Origin: Tiliqua scincoides
Lineage: Eukaryota > Chordata > Lepidosauria > Squamata > Scincidae
DNA: 64,000 nucleotides
NCBI RefSeq assembly: GCF_035046505.1
Contig: NC_089824.1
Coordinates: forward strand, 119,857,997 to 119,921,996
Direction: 5' to 3'
The notes beneath the pieces were generated by a model, which saw nothing but the letters and a program-made list of their open reading frames with translations, was not told the origin of the DNA and searched no databases. The translations under genes were made by a program, and so were the position numbers. Shown here one piece after another: positions 1-11,399 of the stretch (positions are counted from its first letter, which is position 1; the number at the start of each line of letters is the position of its first letter).

Positions 1-141
1 CCTTTGTCCTTCTGCTTAGGACCAATTTAATCTTCTCTGTGACACAGTGATTCTCAAATTGTTCTGAGGGCACATTAATGTGTTACAAGAGGAACTGAAA
101 TTTGCTTTCCTTTGATTTCCTTTTGAGGCCTGCAAAGGTAC

Positions 142-500
142 CCATGAAGATGTCTTAAACTCAGTCTGACCAGGGGCCAGAATTGTATACAGTGACTCAC
201 AACACCTTCCCAGTGCTTCAGATTAGGGCAGCAATTCCCAAATATACCATGGTCACACTGCTTTCTTTCACAGTGGCCTCTTCTTCCTGACTGTCCTAGG
301 CACTGCTATCAGATTGTGCAAGTTCTCGCACAATACTCATGCGTTCCAAGATGAGTTTCATGGCATCCCCCATCCCCATAATTTCACTGCAGCACATTGG
401 GAACCACTGGATATGGGGATCAGCCTTTCCTAGGCCTACCTGCAGATGCCAGGGATTTAACCCGGGACTTTCTATGATGCACTGAACTGCAGGCCACTAC
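142..500 (-). mobile_element. tRNA-derived SINE, split by a hAT MITE
   Basis: Read on the minus strand, the right part (about 410-500) has a B-box-like GGGTTAAATCCC followed by a CTGGCATCTGCAGGTAG stretch. The left part (about 142-220) matches the distal body and tail of the same squamate SINE type, with a GTCAGACTGAG motif. The two halves are separated by the MITE at 229-409. Similar bodies occur at 18980-19078, 47506-47667 and 63588-63740. The SINE is older than the MITE. Family recognition is from memory of squamate SINEs. Confidence 0.6.
229..409. mobile_element. hAT-type MITE inside a SINE
   Basis: The ends form an imperfect terminal inverted repeat: CAGCAATTCCCAAA at the left against TTGGGAACCACTG at the right. 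The 8-bp flanks are GATTAGGG (221-228) and GATATGGG (410-417), 6 of 8 identical, as expected for an aged hAT target-site duplication. It has no coding capacity. Confidence 0.6.
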
Positions 501-1381
501 ATCTGAAAGTTGAGTGGGAATCCCGGAAGCATCATCATTGCCCAGAAACCACTGCTCCATCCCTAAGATTTGTCTGCCTGGGCTCAGGCGATGGCAGGAC
601 ACTTTAAGGCAATATTAGCTGGGCCTTTCTGCATTTGCAATTGCCCATTATTCTAGGAGCAGTTCAAGAAGACTCATGGATATCTTTTTGCTATGATAGT
701 GAAGGGTGTCTCTGAATCCAGAAATAATCACTAGATTCTCAATTAGTGTGGCCAACACCACACTGCCCTGATACTGACTTGCATTTGAAAATAACATTCT
801 TCAGATTTTCATATTTTCCCCTAGGGAAGGCACTAGAGTTTCACTCTGCTGCAACTCAGTTATTGTATGGTTCAGTTCAGGCAACATATGGAGCACTGTT
901 TCTCTTGTTCATACCCCAGGATAACTACTGACTGACTTAATAGGTCCATCATATACTGTATAAATACTCCAGCCAGTTAAACCATTCAGTAAAGAATCAA
1001 CATGTCCTTGTTCATTAATGTTAAATGAGGATCAAAGGGCAAGCACTACTTGCTAATAAGGGTGATTTACTCATACTTTGAAGATGACTTTAAATGTATG
1101 CTCTGCCACTCAGCATGCTGCTCTGACATTTTACAATAAGAAAAATGTCAAGGACAATTTGTTAATTTTGGCAGAACAACTTCTGTCAGTGCGCAAATAC
1201 CAAGAGCAATAAATAACTCTTTCATTGTTGCAAATCAGAATTGGTAGCTGTTTTTCCAGTGGGCTCTTGCTGTTGGAGCTGAATGGAAGAGACACTGGTC
1301 AGAAGAGTTACATTTCAGCACTGGTACCTTTAAATGCAGAGAGCTATCATATAGTGAGTCAAGCCACTCATCCAACTAGGT
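501..1381. other. unique AT-rich sequence, nothing recognised
   Basis: I see no long open frame with family resemblance, no tandem repeat and no terminal repeats here. Confidence 0.4.
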
Positions 1382-1780
1382 CAGTGGTTCCCAAAGTCCT
1401 ACTCGGACATTGGAACCATAGGTAAGTAGCTGTGGGGTGGGGCCTGGGGCGGGGGAGGGGGTGTTGTAGGAACCCAGGTGCTTTCCCTGTTATGTGCTGG
1501 CCTCAGGGAGGGTCTGGGAGGCCTGTAGCCCCCTCTGCGGGCCACCCAATGTTTGAAATAGTTTCGTTTGGGGATCAAACACTTTGGTTTTTGCACTTAA
1601 ATACTTAATTGACTGATTGATTTGATTTAATCATATGGGGCTGTTAAAAATTTTCCTGCTTGATGATGTAATTTCCAACCATGACATCACTTCCAGGTTA
1701 ATGACATCATTTCCAGTGGGTCCCAACAGATTGTCATTCTAAAAAGTGGATTCCAATGCTGAAAAGTTTGAGAACCACTG
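1382..1780. mobile_element. hAT-type MITE with CAGTGGTTC ends
   Basis: It begins CAGTGGTTCCCAAAG and ends AAGTTTGAGAACCACTG. The flanks are AACTAGGT and CTCTAGAT, 5 of 8 identical and close to the hAT target preference nTCTAGAn. The right part carries two minus-strand copies of a GGAA(G/A)TGATGTCAT module (1681-1696 and 1701-1716), 64 bp in from the right end, as in the elements at 5959 and 8325. The first 40 bp resemble the start of the larger element at 5914. Confidence 0.7.
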
Positions 1781-1835
1781 CTCTAGATGGAATGCGTATC
1801 ACAACATGCTTTCTAGCTATTGCAAATGCAACCTG

Positions 1836-2213
1836 CCAGAAAGTGCAGCCTGGGCACCATTGGAAGGGAACCAGGGACTCCCACCAGGAGTAAGGTAAGA
1901 CTGCACCAGGGTGGGAGGGAGGCAGAGTGTGGGGTGGGGAGGAGGGCGGATTGGGCCCAGAAAGGGGGTGGGTTCAGTGACAGTGGCACCTGCCAAATTC
2001 CCACCTTCTTCCCAGGCTCAATTCACCTTTATGTTCATGTGGACTTGTGCCCGTGATGTCACCGGTGGGCTGCCATGAGTTTACATGGGGAACAAATGTT
2101 CCCTTATTCCAAGGAAGCCTTTTGAGGTCAAAACTTCCCATTGGCTACAGTGGACATCATGTTGGTGCTGCTGACTCACCACTCAGGGAATTACAGAGGA
2201 TTGGGCTGACAGA
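1836..2213. repeat. copy of dispersed 'CCCAATCCTA' family
   Basis: It contains the G-rich middle and the GAGGATTGGGCTGACAG right end typical of a family found many times in this window. The left boundary is uncertain. The family is unclassified. Some short members show inverted GGGCCCAATCCTA ends with 3-bp flanking repeats, so it is probably a non-autonomous DNA transposon. Confidence 0.45.
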
Positions 2214-3845
2214 TTGCTTTTGCATTGATGCTCTATCCCTGCTTTATTAATGGATGTGATCCCACCTCTGCCTGGCTTGTATTTGACAGAGATAGTTTGG
2301 TTTTAAATTACTGCTGGAAGGCCCAGTCAGCATTTACTCCTTCTTCACTGAGCTGCTTGAAATACAATGTAAACGGTGCAGAGTCCATTGAAATGCCCCC
2401 GTTCTGCCCCCGTCCCTACACCACTTGGCAGGAGCGTACCTGCTTTGTCAGATGGTGCTTCAAGATTCAGCCCTGGCAGGATAGCGCAGGCCTTCCCACC
2501 AGTGCAGCCTGCTCACCAGGTGCCACAATGTGCTTTTCTGCACATTTGCCAGACCGAGGCTGGCTTAGCAGCTGCAGTAAGATAAACTTAGATCATCAGT
2601 CTTGCTGATACAAAATCAACCCCTAATACGTACTTTGGGCCTGTGAAAAGTGGTGTGATTCAGTTGCCTTGACTACGTTGCAGGACTTTGACTGGCTTGA
2701 TTGAATATATACGGCCCAATTTATATTCCAAACAACTTGTCTTGTACACTTATTGGGGGAGGGGAAGGTACACAGGCAAAACTTCCTTTTCCCAAATAAC
2801 AAACATCTCCAGGCAGGAGTATCAGCTGCCATGAGAAGATGCCTCTGCAGCAAGGCCTATATCACAATCAATCCACAAGCCATTCTCAAATACTGAAGAA
2901 TTCAATTGATATTCAGAGCATACTTTTGTGGGAGAGAGGGATGGTTAAAAAAGTCATTTCCAGGCTTCTGATCAATCAGTATGTAGATGAAATACTATTT
3001 TCCTTGGCAGCAATGAAAAGCAGGCCATGAAGAGAGTCTGTTGGAATGTAACAACATACAATGGAAGTCTTGCATCACAGCTGGAGCCTTTAATTCCTTT
3101 ATTAAAATGGCTAAAAGTCCACATATGTAGAAGATCATGTAGCTGAAACTTGGCTGATTTATAGACCTGACTTTCCCTTAACTACTTTTACCATCTTTAA
3201 CAAATTCATAATTGCTCTTTAACTCTCTACTGAGTAATGTTCATTCAGAATGGTGCCTTTTATGGATTTCTTTCACTTGGTTATACACTTTTGAAGTTAA
3301 AAATTATGTATAGCAGCTGCAGGTACCTTTTATTGATAGGGTAACTGCTGGAATATTGAAGATGCTGACTTGAAAATAATGTGAGTACCAGAGAAGTAAT
3401 TACTGGCTTGATAAGTGACTTGTTGCCTGAGGTTCAGTAGCTTGTACAGCGCTAGATCTGAATTATAAGACAACATATGCTGGGATTTATTTATGGTGAC
3501 AAGAAACAAACAAAGAGAATGTTTATTTGGCTACAGCGCTGACTACATCATTTGTCTCTGTAATAACACTGTAGTTGATTGACTGATTTAAAGTTGAATA
3601 TGAATGGAAAGTATCTTTTTTCTATTATAACTACTCACATATTTTCACTTATTTCTTAATAATGGTGCTATGAAGAATGGAACACCCTTCATTTCATGTT
3701 TGGCAATGAAATGTTTGGCAATGAAAGACATCAGATGGGCTAATTCAGATTCCTCAGTTGTTTCACCTTATGCGGAACCTCAAAATTTGCTTCATAATTA
3801 ATTTTAAGCAAAAGCCATTGACTATCTGGAGCATTGAGCTCTCCA
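2214..3845. other. mostly unique sequence
   Basis: About 2400-2580 is GC-richer and resembles part of the dispersed family. The rest is AT-rich and unique by eye. No gene, terminal repeats or tandem array is visible. Confidence 0.35.
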
Positions 3846-4312
3846 ATCACCTGGAGGAAAAAGGTGGGATAGAAATAATTTAAATTACTTGTTGTCAACC
3901 CATGGTCCATGAACCACTGGGAAGTGGTCTGCGAGGTCTCAGAAAGAAAAAAAAAAAGATCGCAAGCGCTCATTAACAAACCACCTGAGAGGGCAGAGAA
4001 CAGACCAGATACAGTGTCAGCAGCAACTATGGGTGGTCCATTCACTGTCCTCTCTGGTAGACCATGGGGGAGCACTCACTTGGGTGATACTCCACCATGG
4101 ACCACCAGAAAAGGCAGAGAATGGACCACCCATAGCCGTAGCCACATTAAAAGCAGCAACCCACAAATTGTTTTCTCTAATTTACAAACTTAATTGTATT
4201 TTTTTTGTGCAGGAGGGGTGGGGGGTTGCATGTGGTCCACAAGAATTTCAATTTTTGCGTCAGTGGTCCAAGGTCTCCTAAAGGTTGGGACCCACTGATT
4301 TAAATAAATGTG
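3846..4312 (+). mobile_element. SINE tail fragment interrupted by a hAT MITE
   Basis: GGAGGAAAAAGGTGGGATAG followed by AAATAATTTAAAT resembles the 'aaggtggggtataaataaa' tail of squamate tRNA-derived SINEs. The tail resumes as ATAAAT after the MITE at 3886-4297. Only the tail is recognisable. Confidence 0.35.
3886..4297. mobile_element. hAT-type MITE with perfect 8-bp duplication
   Basis: It is flanked on both sides by ATTTAAAT (3878-3885 and 4298-4305). The right end, read inward, is CAGTGGGTCCCAACC. The left end, TACTTGTTGTCAACCC, is a decayed partner. Near both ends are 'TGGTCC' stretches like those of Charlie/Tip100-type hAT elements in other vertebrates. The interior is non-coding. Confidence 0.75.
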
Positions 4313-4982
4313 TGCCTCCCCCCCAAGACATACCAAATTGCTCTTGGTTTCTGTTAAAAGTCCCCATTTTTCAGTCAGAGGAGGAACTGCCAAATTTACT
4401 TCAGATCTTTAGTTACAATTTGGTGACAAACAAGAGATGTGTAGACTGCCTTAGAAACTTTCTTAGCTCTTCTTAAAGATTTCTTCTCTTCTTCTCTTTG
4501 GTTTCCTCTGAAATTTCTCGGATGGTTAGCTTGAGGAGGAATTCTCACATTCATTTTGAATCTTACTTCAGATTAATTTTCTGTGGCAAAGCCTAGGTTC
4601 TTCACAATTATGGAGTACATGTGTTATTTATTCTTATGAGCTGAACTTATGGGGAGAAAAACAAGGTAAAAATTTAGTAAATAAATAAAATTTATAATTT
4701 TTGTAATGTAAATAAAAAAATAAACTGTTGGTGGAAAATTTACTATACGTTAATTAATGTTGAGTAGGAGCCAGACAAAATTCTGTTTTATGGGCCAACT
4801 GTTGGATATCCCTAGTCTAGGCTGCCAGGATGCTGATCCTGGGGAGGGGGGAATACAGATCATAAATATCATACTGTATCTTAGCAGGATACATACTGTA
4901 TCTTTATGCTTATCTTGGCATAAAATTGTAGAATATATATTGACAATTATCTCATTTAAAAATATATATATATATATAATTA
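4313..4982. other. AT-rich unique sequence with (TA)n
   Basis: A short TA run lies at 4963-4979. Positions 4780-4816 (GGGCCAACTGTTGGATATCC) resemble one end of a hAT element, but I could not find the other end. Confidence 0.35.
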
Positions 4983-5491
4983 GGGCCACATCCTAATAGG
5001 ACTTTATGCTGCCAGATATACCATTCTGACAGCATAAGGTCTTTTATGGGTGTTGAAAAGCGTGACATGCCATTCAGTATGGCCTGGCTCCTGCTGCAAG
5101 TGGCAAGCATGCCAGCAGACAGCTGCGGCTATGGTAAGTCAGCACAGACGCAGGAGAAGGAGGAACAGAATGGGGAGGGAAGGAACAAGGCAGAGATTGG
5201 TGTGAGAAGGAGAGTGGCTCAAGGCTTCAAAGGGGCAGAATCAGTGGCAGTGACGCCATCCTATTCCCTTCCCAGTCTTGAACTGGGCCCACTCAGACTT
5301 GTGCCAATGATATAGATGGTACAGGTTCGAGTAGACCCAGCAGAACAGTAACAGATTACATCAGGGCAAGGGAACAAATGTTCACTTACCTTAAGGAGGC
5401 CTTCTTGGTCTGAAACTCCCCAGCGAGGTGCAGGGCATTCACCACTGGGCAACTGCATCACTGTGCTGGGAGTTACGTTTGGGCTGCCCAT
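4983..5491. repeat. copy of dispersed 'CCCAATCCTA' family
   Basis: The left end GGCCACATCCTAAT and right end GTTTGGGCTGCCC are imperfect inverted partners. The middle has the purine-rich tract and the GCAAGGGAACAAATGTTC / TTAAGGAGGCC block seen in other copies (for example 18366 and 27731). Confidence 0.5.
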
Positions 5492-5913
5492 TTTATCATC
5501 TCAGTTCTGAAAGTAATTCTTTGAATCAAGAGTCGCTGGAGAAACAGAGTACCTTAGAAACAGGAGTCAAGGTTATGAGTACTATTGTATTTCTCATAAA
5601 GTGCCTGATCATATTGACTAGATAGTCATATGCATAATGGAAACTTCTGCAATTGCATCAGAGAGCTTTTATTATGCCAATATGTAGTCAAGCGCATACC
5701 AAATTAGTATTTTATGAAAAGTTCTTTCAGGATTCAACAAAAAGAAATTAGATACTTTGATATAACATGTGTGTGTGTCACAATCCACAATAGCAGTAAT
5801 AAAACAAGTCCTTGGAATTTACTTGTAATTCCACCACCTATGACTACTTCTATCATCTGAAAAGGAATAAAACATTTTGATCCTAGGTGCACCTCAGGTT
5901 TATTGGTCTAGTA
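5492..5913. other. unique sequence, nothing recognised
   Basis: AT-rich, with a very short GT run near 5770. No gene or element recognised. Confidence 0.35.
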
Positions 5914-5958
5914 CAGTGGTTCCAGAAGCCCTACTCAAACTTTGGGAACCCTGGAAGT

Positions 5959-6314
5959 CAGTGGTTCTCAAACTTTTAGCACCAGCACCCACTTTTTAGA
6001 ATGAGAATCTGTCAGGACCCACCGGAAGTGATGTCATGACCGGAAGTGACATCATCAAGCAGGAAATTTTTTAACAATTCTAGGCTGTATTCTTATCCAC
6101 ACTTACCCAGGAGAAAGTCCCATTTACAATCATTGTTAAAAGCATATACATAGTAGTTTGTTAAAGTACAGATGTGTAACATTTCCCCAAATGCACATAC
6201 CTTGGTAGCATCGTCTAGTCTATTAAAAATAAAATATCAACATGAATGGGGACCCACCTGAAATTGGCTCGTGACCCACCTAGTGGGTCCCAACCCACAG
6301 TTTGAGAAATACTG
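5959..6314 (+). mobile_element. hAT-type MITE nested in a hAT element
   Basis: The ends are CAGTGGTTCTCAAACT and its imperfect complement AGTTTGAGAAATACTG. The body is closely similar along its length to the element at 8325-8688. Two tandem modules, CCGGAAGTGATGTCAT (6022-6037) and CCGGAAGTGACATCAT (6040-6055), begin 63 bp from the left end. The target-site duplication is not clear. Confidence 0.75.
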
Positions 6315-6663
6315 CTAAGTATTTGCGAGGGAGGGAAAGGGGATGGGAGGGGGAAGCAACACAATCAGGACAATCATGCTGCTACCATGGCGGGAAGGGG
6401 TTTTGCAACTTACCCGGAGGTTGCTGTGTCTTTCTGGAGTGTCCAGGGAGCCTGTGACTCTCTCTGCAGCCCTCCCGGGAGCTCCAAACTTCTATGAACA
6501 ACAACAAAAAAACACATCTGATTTCATGATGAAACAGGAAGTTTCACCATGGACCCTGGACCCTCTAGAGAGCCTGCAACCCCCTGTGCAGCCCTCTTGG
6601 CAAATTTCTATGAAAAAGAAACACTACTTCCTGTTTCATCGTGAAACCAGAAGTGATTTTTTC

Positions 6664-7353
6664 ATATAAGAACATAAGAACAGCCCCACTGGATCAGGCC
6701 ATAGGCCCATCTAGTCCAGCTTCCTGTATCTCACAGCGGCCCACCAAATGCCCCAGGTAGCACACCAGATAACAAGAGACCTCATCCTGGTGCCCTCCCT
6801 TGCATCTGGCATTCTGACATAGCCCATTTCTAAAATCAGGAGGTTGCGCATACACATCATGGCTTGTACCCCGTAATGGATTTTTCCTCCAGAAACCTGT
6901 CCAATCCCCTTTTAAAGGCATCCAGACTAGACGCCAGCACCACATCCTGTGGCAAGGAGTTCCACAGACCAACCACACGCTGAGTAAAAAAATATTTTCT
7001 TTTATCTGTTCTAACTCTCCCAACACTCAATTTTAGTGGATGTCCCCTGGTTCTGGTGTTATGTGAGAGTGTAAAGAGCATCTCCCTATCCACTCTGTCC
7101 ATCCCCTGCATAATTTTGTATGTCTCAATCATGTCCCTCCTCAGGCGTCTCTTTTCTAGGCTGAAGAGGCCCAAACGCCGTAGCCTTTCCTCATAAGGAA
7201 GGTGCCCCAGCCCCGTAATCATCTTAGTTGCTCTCTTTTGCACCTTTTCCATTTCCACTATTTCTTTTTTGAGATGCGGTGCCCAGAACTGGACACAATA
7301 CTCCAGGTGTGGCCTTACCATAGATTTGTGCAACAGCATTATAATATTAGCCA
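6664..7353 (-). mobile_element. CR1 LINE, 5'-truncated
   Basis: Read on the minus strand it holds the last part of the CR1 ORF2 and a 3' UTR ending in the squamate CR1 signature (TGGATCAGGCCATAGGCCC, on the plus strand 6691-6709). It was inserted into the hAT element at 5914-7563: the hAT foldback arms resume on either side. No flanking duplication is visible, which is common for CR1. Confidence 0.9.
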
Positions 7354-7354
7354 T
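6857..7354 (-). pseudogene. CR1 ORF2 C-terminal fragment (reverse transcriptase region)
   Basis: This is an uninterrupted frame of 165 codons. It shows the CR1 region just after the reverse-transcriptase core: 'RPHLEYCVQFW' near residue 15, 'EKVQKRATKMI' near 38, 'YEERLRRLGLFSLEKRR' near 53, and a C-terminal 'WNSLPQDVVLASSLDAFKRG'. Endonuclease and catalytic RT motifs are absent because the copy is 5'-truncated, so it cannot act alone. The absence of stops suggests moderate age. The first methionine is incidental. Confidence 0.9.
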
Positions 7355-7563
7355 TTTGTTTGGAGTTTGGAGCTCCTGGGAGGGCTGCAGAGAAGGTCAC
7401 AGGCTTCCTGGGCACTCCAGAAAGACATAGCAACCGCCAGGTAAGTTGCAAAACCCCTTCCTTCTGCAGCAGCAGCACAATCATCCCAATCATGTTGCTG
7501 CTGATTTCTGGCCCTTTTCTGGTTCTCTTGGTGGGTTGTGACCCACCAGTTTGGGAACCACTG

Positions 7564-8316
7564 GTATAGGAATATATTTCTAACTTGGTATAGGAGAGTT
7601 CCAAAATTCATACCCCAGACCAGTCCTGCTGAGGGGGGAAAGTGTGGCCTTTATTTGGGGTAGGACACCATGACATACAAGTTGAAGTATATCACAAATG
7701 CGATAAGGTGTCGTGGCTCCTTTAGGACACGAACCAGTGGTGATATGCAGGCTTTAATGAAGGCTCAGCACCAACCTTTGCTTGAGCTTCTGGAGTCTAC
7801 TGTCAGTCAAGATTGGTATCTTTGGTCTGCGTGGACCACTGTTCTGAACTGCATGCCTATTTTCTACTTATTTTTTCCATGTTCACTACCTGATTCCAGT
7901 TCTCACTTGTTACTCTATGTCCTAAGTTTCTTTGTGCCTTTGATGCCACCCTATATTCCTGGCCACCCTGACCAATGTCCTGCTAATACCAAGGACATAA
8001 AAAGACCTGGGCTATTGTGCAGCAAGTTGATTCCTGCCTCTCTTCCCTGCCCATTGGTCGGATAAAGAATTCTATTCCCAACACTGCATTTCAATGTGCC
8101 ACTCTCATTTCACTTATCCCTTCCTTCTCTGGAAAGTGGCTGGCTTGGTTATACCAAATTTAAAAAGACCCCTGGGAAACCCCTTTTGTATGTGACAGAG
8201 GTCTGACAAGTACATGTGCACATGCACACGTGTGAATGGACAGAAATTGCAGATGAATGTGTGAATGTAATAAGGAGTTGTGCATGCAACATGTGGGTGT
8301 AACAAAGGCTTCAATC
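7564..8316. other. unique or unclassified sequence
   Basis: No gene is recognised. A block ending near 8095 has a TATA-like and a polyadenylation-like signal in order, but no partner copy is visible (see rejected items). Confidence 0.3.
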
Positions 8317-8324
8317 CTGTACAC

Positions 8325-8688
8325 TAGTGGTTCTCACTCTTTTAGCATCAGAATCCACTTTTTAGCATGAGTATCTGTTGGGACCCACTGGAAGTGATGT
8401 CATGACCAGAAGTGACATCATCAAGCAGGAAACATTTTTAACAATCCTAGGCTGCAATCCTACCCACACTTACCCAGAAGTAAGTCCTGTTTACTATCAT
8501 TGTTAAAAGCATCTTCATAGTTTACTGTTAAAAGTATAGATCTGTGACATTTCCCAATATGCAGTTACATATCATGGTAGCATCAAGTCTAATCTATTAA
8601 AAATAAAATATTGAAATGAATCGGGACCCACCTGAAATTGGCTCGCAACCCACCTAGTGGGTCCTGACCCACGGTTTGCGAAAAACTT
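8325..8688 (+). mobile_element. hAT-type MITE, sister of 5959-6314
   Basis: It starts TAGTGGTTCTCACTC and ends with a decayed complement GGTTTGCGAAAAACTT. The flanks CTGTACAC (8317-8324) and CTATACAC (8689-8696) match at 7 of 8. The doubled module is present as CTGGAAGTGATGTCAT (8388-8403) and CCAGAAGTGACATCAT (8406-8421), again 63 bp from the left end. Confidence 0.8.
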
Positions 8689-8696
8689 CTATACAC

Positions 8697-8775
8697 ACTT
8701 CCCTGCAAGTGAGACCCATTTAACACAATGGGACTTACTTCTGAGTAGGCATGCATAGGATTGCGGTGTAAGATG
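8697..8775. repeat. short palindromic squamate repeat
   Basis: The core is GGGACTTACTTCTGAGTAGG with a flanking AAGTGAGACCCATT that is roughly its complement, ending GCATAGGATTGCGGTGT. Related pieces occur at 15620-15665, 38970-39036, 52910-52975 and 61522-61580, and within the MITEs at 5959 and 8325 (near 6085 and 8450). The family is a common squamate repeat known to me only by appearance. Confidence 0.5.
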
Positions 8776-9331
8776 AGGCATCTGTGGTAGTTGTGCATGC
8801 CGCTGGGGAGATTGGGATGTGGGCATATGTGTGGGCAAAGAGATGCTGGATGCGTGGCTGCATTTGCGAAAAGGGGAAGGGGTTTGAGGTTGCATGTGTG
8901 AGTGGAGTGAGAAGTGTGAGGGTGTGTAGGAATAGAAGGCGGTGTGAACAGGAGTATATGTTCAACTGGCTTCCTGCTTGCAGTGCAGCAGGATGGGAGC
9001 CAATGGCAGACTCCTCTGCAGTTCCTTTGCAGGCTGCCACTTGTGTCTTACAACAGCAAATAAATCCTTAGACAATAAAGTCAAAATCTTCACATGCAAT
9101 AGTTTTACTAAGTTTTATCGACCCAAGGGAGAAAGTAATTTCCAGCTTTCATAACAGTCCCCTTCATATTTTTAAATGTGAGACATTTTTATAATTAATG
9201 TAATACAATAGAAGTAGGCACTGGAGGCTACAGGGTTTTATTTTCTTTGAGCACATATTGCATTCAGTTATCATCGTGTTTGCATAATATTTCACGAGTA
9301 TATCCTTTAAGCAATGAGAGGCACTGGGGAA
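8776..9331. other. unique sequence
   Basis: The first half is G-rich, the rest AT-rich. No gene or element is recognised. Confidence 0.3.
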
Positions 9332-9370
9332 TGTGTGTGTGTGTGTGTGAGTGAGAGAGAGAGAGAGAGA
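9332..9370. repeat. (TG)n(GA)n microsatellite
   Basis: A run of TG dinucleotides at 9332-9349 is followed by GA dinucleotides to 9370. Confidence 0.95.
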
Positions 9371-9701
9371 AAAAAAAATTGAATTCAATTCTGGTAGGCA
9401 AACACTGGGAACACAGATTGAATTTTGGACGCAAAATCAGGATAGCATTATTCAACTTCAAGGCAAAAAAAACACACCAAAGCCATTATGTTAAGGGCGT
9501 ACTATTATAACAGAATCCAATCAAATTGTGGGCCTGCCAAATATGATGCGCTTATTTGTTCAATCTCAATGTCAAGAGGTTTCTTAATAGTCTGCCTAAG
9601 GTGGGCTTTGATTAGGGATGATGAATCTGGCTGAGAATGAATTCCCTCCTCTGTAACAGAACATGACAGCAGCTGCCATATTGCTTTTGTCACAGCCTCA
9701 G

Positions 9702-10276
9702 TGTACCCTTATTATCCATACGCAATTCATTCCTGAAAACAGCCTTATAGCAAATATGTGGATAACCAGAATAATTATTATAGTATATTAATTTCAGTGG
9801 GAAAAAATTCTAACTCATTCCAAAGCCATTCCAAGGTCAGCAAAAATCACCCTAAATGCCTAATACCATAAGAAAAAAAATGGTTTGGCATAATAAAATT
9901 AAAAAAAAAAAATTCATGACATTATACCACATTAATAAATTGCTGCAGTCAAAAATGAAAATGTTTCAGAAGTTCTAGCATCACACAATGAGGTAAAGCA
10001 CTTTCAAGCTTTAATTGCAAATTATGATCAACTTTCTTACCTTTCACCTGTATTTCCACTTTTCCCATGCGTCTTTTCACCTTCTTCAGGACCCATATTC
10101 ACCATAATTTGTATAAACACAGCACAAAAACAGATGTACCGGTATATTGTGTAACAGAGCACATAATCCATGTGCCTTAAAAGTTTGGGGATGTGCTGTG
10201 CATTGGGCAGTATGACTCACACAGCTGCTTCCCAGACTAAAAACCAAAACTCTTGGTATGGATAAACAGGGATAAC
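9702..10276. mobile_element. possible pogo-like MITE
   Basis: TACCCTTATTATCCATAC at the left and GTATGGATAAACAGGGATA at the right are imperfect inverted partners. The interior is AT-rich and non-coding. The boundaries and flanking duplication are not secure. Confidence 0.3.
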
Positions 10277-10595
10277 TTTAATCTATACAGTACGGGTAAG
10301 TGAAAATCCGTATAGTAAACCTTTTTCTATTAGTTTTGTTACCTGAAAATTTAGCTCAGACACTGTGATCAGGAGTGGGAAAAGGGCAGGGGAGAGGGTT
10401 GCCTTAATGTTTTTTCTTCCTGACATGCATCAACTCAACTTACCCTGTCTACAAGCTCCTTTGCTACCCTAATTGGGTAAGAGGCACTTTTTCAAGTGGG
10501 TGCTCCTTTTTTTTGCAGGGGGAGAGTAACTGGCCCACCTCACCCCAGCACTGTCTGTTCTAGTGGCTGTCTGCTGGTATTCATTTGCATTTTTT

Positions 10596-10719
10596 TAGAT
10601 TGTGAGCCCTTTTGGGACAGAGAGCCATTTAGTTATTTGATTTTTCTCTGTAAACCGCTTTGTGAACTTTTAGTTGAAAAGCGGTATATAAATACTGTTA
10701 ATAATTAATAATTAATAGT
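10596..10719 (+). mobile_element. retroposon 3' tail fragment
   Basis: AGATTGTGAGCCCTTTTGGG leads to GAAAAGCGGTATATAAATAC and an ATTAAT-rich simple tail. This arrangement is typical of abundant reptile SINE/LINE tails. The head is missing, so the family is not assigned. Confidence 0.45.
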
Positions 10720-10809
10720 TGGGGGGGTGGTGGTGGTGGGAAGAGATATAAAATCTTGACTTTCAAAGGTGCAGGTCCTTTTCCTCACTGACAACCCAAA
10801 CCTTTATGG

Positions 10810-11325
10810 GAAGGGCAACTGGAAGCAGAACACGTGTTCTGCTGCTGGAGACGGTTGTGAAATGCAGGTAAAGTGCGCTCTGACATTGCGCCAAGTAGCA
10901 TGCTCCCAGGGCACTGGCAGGAAATCTGGAGCTTTCCCATCCATGCCAGTGGATCCCCAACCACCTGCTAATCAAGGTAAGATGGCAGGGAATGTGGGAT
11001 GGTGCAGGTGGAGGATGGAACAGGGGCGGGGGGGGGCAAAACTGTTTGGGGAGGGGGCGTAATGGGAGTGGGAAAGATGCAGGAGGGCCAGCGGTGCATA
11101 CCAGATCCTATCCTCCTTTTCTGCAACCTCTCAGCCCCCTTTCTCTCCTTGGACTTGCATTAGTGCAGGTCTGAGGAGTCCCATTGCAGAGTCAGAGGCC
11201 TATGGATGTGTAAGGGCATTTAAATTCCCTTTTGCTTCCAAAGCCTCCGCATCTTCCCCGCTCCCAGCATGCTTCTTTTTGACACATCTGCTCCAATTTG
11301 GGGAGGGGATAGGATTGGGCTGTAT
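10810..11325. repeat. copy of dispersed 'CCCAATCCTA' family
   Basis: It has the family's 'AATCAAGGTAAGATGGC' block, a G-rich middle (11000-11090) and the GATAGGATTGGGCTGTATG right end. The left boundary is uncertain. Confidence 0.45.
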
Positions 11326-11399
11326 GTTTGCTTACAGGGTAGGAAAAAGGAACTGCAACTAGGATAATACCTGGGGTAGGTTTATAATCGCTCTGCCAA

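Larger units (their letters stand above)
5914..7563. mobile_element. hAT element with long internal inverted repeat, holding two later insertions
   Basis: It begins CAGTGGTTCCAGAAG and ends AGTTTGGGAACCACTG. The flanks GTCTAGTA (5906-5913) and GTATAGGA (7564-7571) are 6 of 8 identical. Sequence 6343-6495 is repeated in inverted orientation at 7354-7500, so the original element was a foldback structure. It has been interrupted by a smaller MITE (5959-6314) and a CR1 fragment (6664-7353). A shorter relative lies at 1382-1780. Confidence 0.65.

Noticed and set aside
7673-8095. Possible solitary LTR
   Set aside because: TATA-like and polyadenylation-like signals are in plausible order, but there is no second copy, no clear terminal repeats and no flanking duplication.
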